From: Macrosoma leucophasiata
Lineage: Eukaryota; Arthropoda; Insecta; Lepidoptera; Hedylidae
Reading direction: 5' to 3'
DNA length: 64,000 nucleotides
NCBI GenBank assembly: GCA_036365455.1
Contig: JAWQUS010000004.1
Span: forward strand, 2,177,501 to 2,241,500
The notes under the pieces were generated by a model. It ran no database searches. It had not been told where the DNA came from and worked only from the letters and a program-made list of their open reading frames with translations. Positions within the stretch are counted from its first letter, which is position 1. Each line of letters begins with the position of its first letter. The translations under genes and the position numbers were made by a program. Below are positions 45,901-57,900 of this stretch, piece by piece.

Positions 45901-48900
45901 CGGACAGCGGAGTCTTAGGGTGAGATTCACAGACCGTACTACTTACTTAAAGCAAAGTATGCTTAAAACTGTATAGTATGTATAGTATGAGTTTTAACAG
46001 TTCTAAGCGTACTTTGCTTTAAGTAAGTAGTGCGGTCTGTGAATCTCACCCTAAGGGTGAGAAAAAAAATAAACGATTGTAAGTGATTTAATTATGTATG
46101 TATGTATCTTTACGCTAGGTCCCTAACGGGGTAGGCAGAGAGTGTAGAGCGCCAGATATCCCGGTCCTAACACACCTCTCGTGCCTCGTCTACCTTCATC
46201 ATTCTCTTCATACATGCACGCCGATTCCTAAGACTTTTGACCCCACCATCAGACAGAACTCGACCTATTTGGTTATGGTATGTAGGCGGTAGAAGGGTGA
46301 GATTCACATACCGCACTACGACTTTACTTTCAAGCAAAGTACGCTTCGAACTGTCAAATCCCATACTGCACTGACAGTTCTAAGCATACTTTGCCCAAAG
46401 TAAAGTCGTAGTGCGGTCTGTGAATCTCACCATAAGACTCCAAAGTAAAGTCGTAGTGCGGTCTGTGAATCTCGCACTTAGTAATAGAGTCCCGTTTTTA
46501 CCACTTACCTACCCTTTGATTACGGGTAACCAACAATAAAAAAATATTGCACATCGAACTTAGGAATTAATCTTCGTCTGAGTTTGGGCTTATTTCGGGT
46601 CTGTAGAGCGTTAATCTCTTTGGCATCTTACTTTATCTGAATTTAGATCAACTTAAGACCAATACTATCAGTGCTTACATAGGTAGTGTGCAGCAGAGAT
46701 AACGCTTTACGAACGAAACTAGCCGATTGTCTCTTTCGTAGGAATATTAATTGTTGAGTATATATTATATATTATTTGGGACATTCTATGACATAAAATC
46801 ATGTTATAAACAGGAGAAGCCACTGATTCCCGAAATACAGTGAAAATTAGTTCGGGAATCTATGGATTCAACATATAAATTGATGTAACTATCTTTTTGT
46901 CAATAAACAAATTTATTATTATTATTATAGTATATGTTCCCCAGAATAATAGAGCAACACCGAGTGAACGCTCTGTTCACCATACCGACCGCGTTTCGCG
47001 TGCTGAAGCGAGCCGACCCCGCCGCCAAATACGCGAGGAGGTATTGCAACAAGTCACTCAAGACTGTCTTCATTGCTGGCGAACATTGCGATCAAGAAAC
47101 TAGAGTAAGTTAATTATTATAAGGTTACTAGCTGTCTTAGGAATCGGCGTGCATGTATGTAGAGAATGATGAAGGTAGATGAGGCACGGGAGGTATCAAG
47201 GGCGGATTTGATACGTTGGCTGCTCTAGGCCTCTGAAAGATTGCGCCCCCCTCCCCTTCCCGTGCTGTAAAGCATAAAAAATTAGATAAACTATAGAAAT
47301 TAAATTAAAATGAAAAAAAAAAACGATTGTTAGTGATTTAATTATGTATGTATGTATCTTTACGCTAGGTCCCTAACGGGGTAGGCAGAGAGTGTAGAGC
47401 GCCAGATATCCCGGTTCAGACAAACCTCTCGTGCCTTGTCTACCTTCATCATTCTCTTCATACATGCACGCCGATTCCTAAGACTTTTGACCCCACCATC
47501 AGACAGAACTCGACCTATTTGGTCATGGTATGTAGGTGATATAATTAATTCTTCTAATAATAGTAATTGCCATACATGTATTTTTTTTGCGAGATGTTAT
47601 ATGGACACATTTTTGAGATTTTACACAAATACGCGTAGGCAACTTAAAAAAAAAACGACCAAATTTAGGTTGCAACAATATTTGGTGGTTTTTTTTTTAA
47701 ATGGGCATACTCGGCCTGTAGGAAAATCCGCCCCTGGGAGGTATGTCAGGACCGGGACATCTAGCGCTCCACACTCTGATTGACTAATCATCATCCCTCC
47801 CTCCGCGCGTAGTGCGCAACAGAGGGAGGGATGGTTCGGGGATCGAGGCTTCCTCACTCCCCGGACCTATCTGCCCCCGAAACGTAGGGGGTGTGATCCT
47901 TGTAGGGTTGCTGGTACGCAGGGGAATCTCGCTGTGGTTTTTGACCTAGTTACCTGGCCTGAAGACACATACATACATATATAATAGCTGTCCCGGTGTA
48001 CGTACGCCTTATAGATGAAAAGTGGGGATACTAATTCTGCTATTAAGAAATGGGGGCTTGTGAAAATATTATTATTTTATATTATATGGTTATACGTATT
48101 TTCTTATGCTTTATTTTAGAAAACACAAAATTTAAAAAAAGTCCCATAATCAAGAAAATACTGTCTGAGGTGTCACATGTCAAATATCAGAGCCATAGGT
48201 ACATTACCTGAAAAATTATAATTATGTACAATAATAATTATAATAATAACCACCAGCAACTTGCCCTGAAATACAACCTTGTGGCCGCGGAGGTGCCGTA
48301 CTACAGGTATGCACCCGACCCAGTACTTGAAAATGGCCATGTCACAATGTATTGGGATAGATCTATCATCACTGACAGGACTACTGTAGCCAATAAGCCT
48401 GATATAGTGGTGATAGATCGATTGGAGCGCCGTGCAATGATTGTTGATATTACCGTCCCTCATGATGAGAACCTCGTGAAGGCTGAAAAGGATAAACAAA
48501 TAAAATACCTTGACTTATCCCACGAGGTTGTCGCCATGTGGGACGTGGATTCTGCTGTCATTGTACCGGTAGTCGTCACGGTTAACGGACTCGTAGCGAA
48601 GAGCCTCGACAAACACCTCAAGAGGCTCTCGCTGGGAAATTGGGTCAAGGGCTTGGTGCAGAAGGCAGTTCTTCTTGACACGGCGCGAATAGTGAGAAGA
48701 TTCCTCTCTCTGCGTCCCTAACCACCGGTAGCTTGGACCCTGTTCCCGCTGCCGGCGGCAAACTATTTTTTATTTTTTTATATATATATTTGTTTTTGAT
48801 ACTTATATATGTAAAAAAATTGGAAATAAGGTTTTAAATAAATAAGTGAAATAAATAATGTATAAGTTAAAGTACTAGGTATTTAATTCTGTATAAATCC

Positions 48901-51900
48901 TCCTCTCTCCTACATTGCGATGCCCAACAGGGTCCCTAATGCTAATGTTGTAGGTACATTATGGTGCAATAAAGTATTGAGTATTGAGTATTCTGATATT
49001 TCTGAAGAAATAACAACGCTGTTTTTTGACTAACGATTTAAGTAATTACTTTACTTCATTACATTTTATTACGTCTTCATCGTCATTGTTTATTTTGTGA
49101 CGTTGATGGGTAAAGGATAGATTAAATATTTATGTTATTCAAATTATTCTACAGGGCGTGACATCAACTTAACTGTTTAGTTAAATACATCGAATGGTTT
49201 AGTTACGCATAAAAAGAATTAAGAACCGTAATGCAAATGTTTACTTCTTTGCATTGATAGATACTCATAATTTTCTGACTAGGACATAACATCACATCAT
49301 CATCTTACTGATGGTAGAGCTCCAGCGGTGGAAGCACCACCGAATTGGAGTAGATTGGTTAATCTACTTGCCAATTGTTGAATGGTGGTGTTCAGTACTA
49401 TTGTGTTCCGGTCGGTGGGTGGTAATCATAGAGCAACACGGGCCACCGGCCGCGGCGGACCGGAGAGGAGTAGAAATAGCATTTATTATCGATGCAAAAC
49501 AGTCTGTCATCTGTCTGACATGATACACACACACACACACTACAATAATCGTCTATTACTACGAAACTCACACCTTGACTTTATTAATATAATTTACATT
49601 ATAAATTATATTAATAAAGTTAAAAATAACTGCCTCGGTAGCCTAGTGGTAGCAGGCCACTACTACTACGCTGAGGTCCTGGGTTCGATTCCCGGGTAGG
49701 GGGTTATCAGAGATAATGGTGAAAAAGCCTTTATCTCTAGTTCTATTGGGATTTTTCCATTTTCTGGAAATTTCCCAGTACCTCAAAGTTTGGTAATGTG
49801 CCCGGAGATGTCAACAGGCTCGCCACCTGTTACATGGGCCAAAACGTAACCGGCGAATCGTGGGTGTTTGCATGTATGCTTGAATGCATGCATTTACCTC
49901 TGCCTACCCCTTCGGGGATTACAGGCGTGAAGTTACGTTACATTATAACTAGTATCTTGCATCTTAAAAATTAGATCTATCGCTAGTATATTGATCAGTA
50001 ACACTAGTCGGAGCTGACACACACACTTTTTTATAACTATTTTAATCTATCTGATTTACCAAAGAGTATACAAATACTACGTAAGATCTGATTTACCCAC
50101 AGACTAATCATAATCAGCTTTCTTTCTCTTCTTTACCTTACCGATCTTAAAATATGCAGAGATGCTGACGCTCTACAAACTAGTTACTCTATGATCATTT
50201 TACGTAGATCCTTTGACTACGCTCCGTAGCGAAACGTTACGAATTTAGCATACCTGTCTATTTCTTTATTAAAATCAAGAAGGGTCACGGTGGACCCGGA
50301 AAAGTAAACCAGGTGTATTTTTTGCCAACTGTAATAGACAAAGACCGGTATGGAAGAAAAAAACACGTATTTCAATAAACCAAGTACGTAAATAAATATT
50401 AAAAAGAAACTTTTGAAAATAGCTCAAAATACCTTTATCATAGATGCAAGGAGAAAGGTCATGTGGTTTCCTGTATCTATTTTAGACACGTGAACCATTT
50501 TTTCCACCGTATTCGTTTAAAGGTACGTAAGTGTAACAATTGAAATGTTAATCATATTCTATTGAATGCGCCCCAGCTTGGCCTTTGTTCCGAGGAACGT
50601 CTAAGGTATTTTGAAATGTATTCGTAAACACACACGAAAATGTATATAATTGTTCTTTCGATCCTGTTAATGATATATAAACTTTGCCCTAAATCTAGAC
50701 TAGTTTCGGCACCGACGACCCTACGGCATTATAGTAGTACACGTCTGGATCTGGATTTGGTACGGAGCGGACAGCGGATTCGATACGCTCCGAATCAAAT
50801 CTGGCCCTGTGTAGAGGAGTCCGGCGGACATAGTAATAATAATTATTAATCAAGTCCGATACGGTCCGCTCGCGCGGATTCGGTCGGCGTATTCGGTCCG
50901 CCGTACCGAATCCGGACGTGTGTACCAACTATTAATATAAACTTATTTAAAAATACGGATGAGCCTAAAGGCGTTTACTAATAGACAAAAGTCTTCCCCT
51001 TTCCCACAACCGCGTTATATGCGTCATTATGAGAGAATTGTCATCGTCTCTACACTCTCTGCCTACCCCGTTAGGGACCTGGCGTGAAGATACATACATA
51101 CATACATTATGGGAGAATAAACTATACAGAAAAATGCTATAATCAGCACGGTTGGTATCCGAATACGACCCGAAAGCCATGTTGTATAGACTGCTTCGTA
51201 GTTTCTTAGTTAGGCGTTCATAATTACGTGGGAGGTTTAAGGGGGAGAAGGAGTCAAGCCCAATCGCATCTAATCCCACTCAGAGGAGAGGGGAGATCTT
51301 GGCAACATACGAGTATATGTGAAATTGGGAGTTCGTCCCCCAGAAGGGGGTTGATCTCACGACATTTCACCAGGAGGAGCGGAGATAATGAAAATTCGCA
51401 AAGAATTCCTCACGTAATCACGTTTGTTTTCTAAACTACTTAACCGATTTTTATCGAAACCTTTTCAATTTATAGTTGCAGTATTATGTTAGTACCTAAA
51501 TTGTACCCATGCAAAGCCGGTGCGGACTGCAAGTTTATATACCTAAATATCAGTTTTTCGCACACCCTCTCCATGTTTTGTTTAACTATGCTAAACTTCA
51601 TACTCTTCCGTTCTCCCACTTGTCGTAAAAAGGGGAACAATAAAATTCATAGCGTCCAAGACCGATAGGTTATGATAAAACAGTGTAATCAACTTTTTCT
51701 GATAGTTTCAAACAATTCTCAGCATTGGGCAGAGAGGATATTCAGCGTGCCAGTCCTGAACCATTGGTGGCAGACCGAAGCGGGCTCACCCATCACTTCT
51801 GCCTGCCTGGGGTACGGTATTAAGGCTGTGCCACCACATTCTGCTGGTTATCCTGTACCAGGCTATGACAGTAAGTTATTTTCCCTAAATTATAATGATG

Positions 51901-54900
51901 TGTGTAAAAATACACAAAATACGTATAACTGTGTATAAATGAGAACTGCCTCAGTAGCGTAGTGGTAGCAGGCCACTACTATTACGCTGGAGGTCCTGGG
52001 TTCGATTCCCGGGTCGGGGACTATCAGAGATAACGGTTTAAAATCCTTTATCTCTGCTTCTATTGGGATTTTTCCATTTTCTGGAAGTTTCCCAGTACCC
52101 CGGAGTTTGGTAATGTGCCCGGAGATGGCAACAGGTTCGCCACCTGTTACATGGGCCAAAACGTAACCGGCGAGTCGTGGGTGTTTGCATGTATGATTGA
52201 ATGTATGCATTTACATCTGCCTACCCCTTCGGGGATTACAGGCGTGAAGTTACGTTTGAAGTTACGTTTAAATGAGGATAATCGTGTTCTCCAGACCGAA
52301 TTCCGGTCACGATGACCAATCTTGATGAAAACTAGCCAACTGCGCAGGAGTAACACCATATTATAGTGCATAAGGGTATGCGCAAACACACTCCCTATTC
52401 AGTCACTCTCATAGCCCGTTAGAAGCGCGCATGGCCCCACGGCTGGTATAGATCGCAAGCGATCTACTCGGTTGTGCGATACGGGCGCGGTCTAGTGTGT
52501 GATGGGTAGCCGCTAGTGGCAAAATTAAAATGCGTATTTCCGTGCTTCGGAGGGCACGTCAAGCCGTCGGTCCCGATTACTATCGATAGATAGAAGTCGT
52601 TAAAACTTGTCGGAGGCCTTAAGGGCGGTTTGAGAACACCCGCATTGGAGCAACGTGGTGAAGTAAGCTCCAGGCCTCCCCCCAATTAGGGAAGAGACTC
52701 GTGCCCAGCAGTGGGACGTATCAAGGGTTACCATTATAATATTATTATTATCATAGCCCGTTGGGCAGGCAATCCGTCATGACAGGAGAAAGATCGTGTT
52801 CAGGACCAACGGCTTAACGTGCTGAGGCAGGGGTGTTCGTCGCCCGAATGGAGAAAGGTCCCAAGCTGGGTAACGTGCGCGTGTTCCGCACGCGACTAGT
52901 GTTGGTTGGAGCCAAAGAGCGCCTGTGGAGGGCTCGGAGACGAGCAGCCGCCGGCGGGGTCGCGGATGTGTGCGTTGCGATGTGTTCCCGTGACCCCGCC
53001 ACTGATGGCGGACGAGTCGGAACACCGCGGGGTTTTAGTGAGTACGAGTCACTATCTTTGCCCCTAGACGACGGGTGGACCTAAGGGTATACCGCGTAAA
53101 AAAATAAAAAAGGGTTGGTACCAGACTCCTACTGGGAGTTTCCTAATAGAAAAACCCAATAACAGCATTTTCCGACCTGAGGATCGCACTCGGCCTCATA
53201 TAACAATTACGATATTTTTGTAATTTAACTAATTAAACTTCTTTACGCTCGCTTGAGTTGGGGAGTAAGCTGGTGAATGTGGGAGCTTCACGAAAAGCAT
53301 GATTGGGAGAAGCGAACGGTCGGAGTAGAGATGGAGCTAAAGAAGTTTAACTTCAGTTGTATGGCCCAAAGCACACTTGCATATTAAAAAAAATGCTGGT
53401 GGTAGAGTTCTAGTAACGGAGCTCGCGGGCGTAGGCACCACTGCATTATCTAATATACTTGCCGCTAAATGGTAGTGTTCAGCACTATCGTGTTCCGGTC
53501 AGGTGGTAATGTACGGCCCTGTAATTCCCGGCACAGAGGCATAACACCTTAGCCCTCAGGAGTGGTAAAGCATCTGCATTTTGACCTCTGGTCTTTGTGT
53601 GGATGTTTATAGCCTGCAGTCATCTCGTTACATCAATGTGAACTGCATGCTTGTTTGCCACTTTCATTACATGAAAAAAAAACCTGAGATCCACAGCACA
53701 CTCGCATATTAAAACGTTTTATTTTTTGTACAACTGCCTCGGTAGCCTAGTGGTAGCAGGCCACTACTACTACGCTGAGGTCCTGGGTTCGATTCCCGGG
53801 TAGGGGGTTATCAGAGATAATGGTGAAAAAGCCTTTATCTCTGGTTCAATTGGGATTTTTCCATTTTCTGGAAATTTCCCAGTACCTCAAAGTTTGGTAA
53901 TGTGCCCGGTGATGTCAACAGGCTCGCCACCTGTTACATGGGCCAAAACGTAACCGGCGAATCGTGGGTGTTTGCATGTATGCTTGAATGCATGCATTTA
54001 CCTCTGCCTACCCCTTCGGGGATTACAGGCGTGAAGTTACGTATTTTTTGTACAAATCTTGCCATGATTTTTGCATCTAAAATTAACAGTGCGAGCTCTA
54101 AGAGAAGATGGTTCAGAATGTCAGCCCGGCGAGGTGGGCAGATTAGTAGCCAAGTTACCGCTGCCTCCGGGCTTCGCCTCGACACTGTGGCAGTCTGATG
54201 AAAGATTCAAGAAAACATACTTCGAGTCTTATCCTGTAAGTGTTGTTTGAACCACATATTAGCTTGCTTTTCTTCCTAGTTTTAAAAAATACAATTAATT
54301 TATTCAAGACTATAAGGTTGGGGAAAAAGTTTCTTCGCGTTTTTTAAGATAATTCAAAACATTTTTTAATATAGTTTATTTAAATTTAACTAAAGTAAGT
54401 ATGTACCATTTATTTCGATAACCTTTTGCCAGCTTGTAGGTAGGGACATGATCCCATTGCTATAAAAATTTTGGGACTTCTCATCAAAATACCGCGACAA
54501 GTGGATTTGGCAGTCCTCTCGGGATGTTAACCTAACATTGCATAAAGAATTCTAAAGAGACCGAAACAGGTGGAAAGCTGAAGGTGCAAGGTCAGGACTA
54601 TACGGCGGATGCATTTACACCTCCCAGCCAAACTCTCTTAATTTTTGCTGAGTGGCTTTTTTCAAATGCGCCAAAACTGTTTTGTGATCAATTCTCAGTT
54701 CTTCAGCTACGTCGTAACTACTGATATGTCGATCTTGCTCCACTTTTTCAAAAATGGCATTCATTTTATCCGTAATAGGGCGACCAGAGCGAGGTACATC
54801 TTTGACATCAAAATTTCCGGATTGAAAACGCTTAAACCAAATTTGTGGTACTCTCACAGACATTGCACTAGGTCCATAAACATCGCAAATTTTTTTCGCG

Positions 54901-57900
54901 GCTTGCGTTGCATTTTTACCTTTTTTGTAGTAAAATTTTAAAATGTATCGAATTTCTTCATAGATACACTCATCTTGACAGTACGAAAAACAAATAAAAA
55001 TCACACATTAGCCTAATTTGAATTTGGAATTATGTTCTTTAAAATTTTAACTTTCAATGATTCCAAAACCAGCCAGATACAAATACTACAGCCAAAGAGA
55101 TTTTATTACAAGTTCATACATACTATAATGCGAAAAGACTTTTTCCCCAACCTATTATTTTAGAGTTACTACCACATTTAATTCAAACGATTTTATCATT
55201 TTCAACCATATTCAACATGGCGGCGATCGAAATCGATTAGTTTAAGTTCTTAGTATTAACACATGAAATCGATTTCGATAGTGTATTTAGAAAAATATTT
55301 CTTTTTTCTGCAAGTACTATATAATCAAAAAACGATTTAAAAAATGAAAATGTCAAAATCATGACATCGCTCGCCACATTCGCCATGTTGGTTTGAGTTG
55401 CAACTCTAACTGCAAATAATATTTTGTAACTGCAAACAAAGCTTAATAAGTGAAAATATTCAGTAAAAAACCTTTTTATATTGATTTTGCCTGTTAATGA
55501 TATTGTGTACAATACATGGCCGGAGGTCCATACATTTTTGAAACATCTCCTTTAAGAAAATATCAAAAATGAAAATAGATGCCTACTATTAAGCATATTT
55601 TTGATTTGCGTATCAAAAATAAAAATATTACAATTACTGTTTAATTTAACTATCACAAGTATCATAGTGCAACCAGGCTTAATCTTTATTTTTGCAACTG
55701 TTTGGTCCCGTAATAATTATCACAGAGACATAACAACTAAGGTCTCAGGCTCAGGTGTGGCAACACATCTTCATTATTGTCTATAGGCTGCAGTAATAAA
55801 GAACTAACTTAACATCAATATGAAATGCATGCTTGTTTACCACCTTCATTAGGTACATAAAAAAAAATAGAGATAATAGTTTCGGCAGGCAAAACTTTTT
55901 TTTTTATGTAATAGAAGTGGCAAACAAGCTTGCCGTTCACATTGATGTTAAGTGATGACTGCAGCCTATGGACACCCACATGAAGACCAAGGCTAAAAAG
56001 CAGATGCGTTACCACTCCTGAGGCCTAAGGTGTTAAGCCTCTGTACCGGAAAATACATTGCCGTATATTACCACTTGACCGGAACACGATAGTGCTGAAC
56101 TGAACACTACCATGTAGCGGCAAGTTTAGGAGCTCTACCACCAGTAATCATTTTAACAGACGAAGCTCATCATATTACTACGCTCAAGGTATTGCTCATA
56201 ATTAAGAACTTTGAAAAATAACTTATCTTGTTTAGATAATTAATATACATTTCTTATGCTTATATCATATCTTGTAAAATCAACGTGCTTGGTAAACTTT
56301 GAACTTTAATTAATATAACCTAATTGTTATTTACAATCTTAATAATATTCAATCATCGTAGGAACTTTGCACTCCCTCATTATTCATTAAATTAGCACGG
56401 TAGTTAAATAATCATTATTTCAATGTCAACTGCGTTTTTGTACAAGCATTATTGACATTATATAAACTGTTTAATTTTACTGGCGGTAGAGCTCTAGTGA
56501 CGAATCTCGCGGGCGTAGGCACACAGGTTTTGGTATATGTATCTACCGTGTATACGTACATATGCATTTAGTAAAAAGCGGTTATTTTAATATTACAAAC
56601 AGACATTCCAATTTTATTTATTTGTATAGATAAGTGGCAATCAAGCATGCAGTTCACATTGATGTTAAGTGATGACTGCAGCCTATAGACACCCACACAA
56701 TGACCAGAAATGCAGATGCGCTGATACTCGTGAGGCATTAGGTGTTATGCCTCTGTGCTGGAAATTACAGGGCCGTATATTACCACCTGACCGGAACACG
56801 GTAGTGCTGAACACTACCATTTAGCGGCAAGTATATTAGGTAATGCGGTGGTGCCTACGCCCGCGAACTCCGTCACTGGAGCTCTACCACCAGTAAAAAG
56901 GTTTTCGACTGGAGAGATGATTTTTTTATGTAAGGAAGGTGGCATGCAAGCTTGCAGCTCACATTGATATTAAGCGATGACGTCTACACAAAAACCGGAG
57001 GTCAAAATGCAGATGCGTTGCCACCCCTGAGACCTAAGTTGTTATGTCTCTAACATAGTTATTACGGGGCCATAAATTACCATCTTATCGAAACACCTTA
57101 GTGTTGAACACTACCATTTGGCGGCAGATAGAGGTAATGAACAGGTCCCTACGCCCGCGATCTCCGTTACTAGAGCTCTACCGACAGTGATCTTCAGCTT
57201 GCCACTTTACTACGCTTTACTCTTTATTATCAGTTTGTAAAAGGGGAAATGAGACATTCTGCTGATATACTTACTTACATTAGCATATTATATTTAGTTT
57301 TATCTTAGTGATATTCTTGACTAGCTTGTTTGAAATATATATCAATTGTTATTCACTTTAATTTATTTTGTTTGTTTTTGATTTTTGACGTGTCATAAGA
57401 GGTGTCTGTCAACCTAAACGAATAAATGAGTTTCTGATTCTGATTTACATTTTTTTTTTTTTTTTATGTAATAAAAGTGGCAAACAAGCATGCAGTTCAC
57501 ATTGATGTTAAGTGATGACTGCAGCCTATAGACACCCACACAATGACCAGAGGTCAAAATGTAGATGCGCTGCCACTCCTGAGGCCTAAGGTGTTATGGC
57601 CTCTGTGCCTGAAATTACAGGGCCGTACATCTTTCATCAAACATAAAAAAATTCTATCCAGGGTTACTACGACACGCAAGATGCAGGGTGGATAAGCGTG
57701 GAAGGTGCCGTGTGGGTGGTGGCAAGGGCTGATGACGTCATCAACGTAGCTGGTCACCGGCTGTCCACAGCGGCATTGGAAGACGTGGTGTTGAAGCACG
57801 CGAGGGTGGCCGATGCAGTCGTAGTGGGTGCCCCTGACCCCACTAAAGGAGACGTGCCGTTGTGTCTATATGTGATGCGGCCGCCGTTAGATGGTAATTC

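Noticed and set aside
48224..48721. 165-codon ORF as a possible host gene
   Set aside because: The translation matches the C-terminal part of RT-encoding elements and a truncated second copy with the same tail lies at 25240-25600.
49630..49740. Functional tRNA gene from the A and B boxes
   Set aside because: Ten similar copies with the same 310-bp body and target duplications show a SINE; the acceptor stem does not close.
52777..53084. Arg/Ala-rich ORFs on both strands
   Set aside because: They reflect high G+C and absence of stops. No motif, splice site or start context supports coding.
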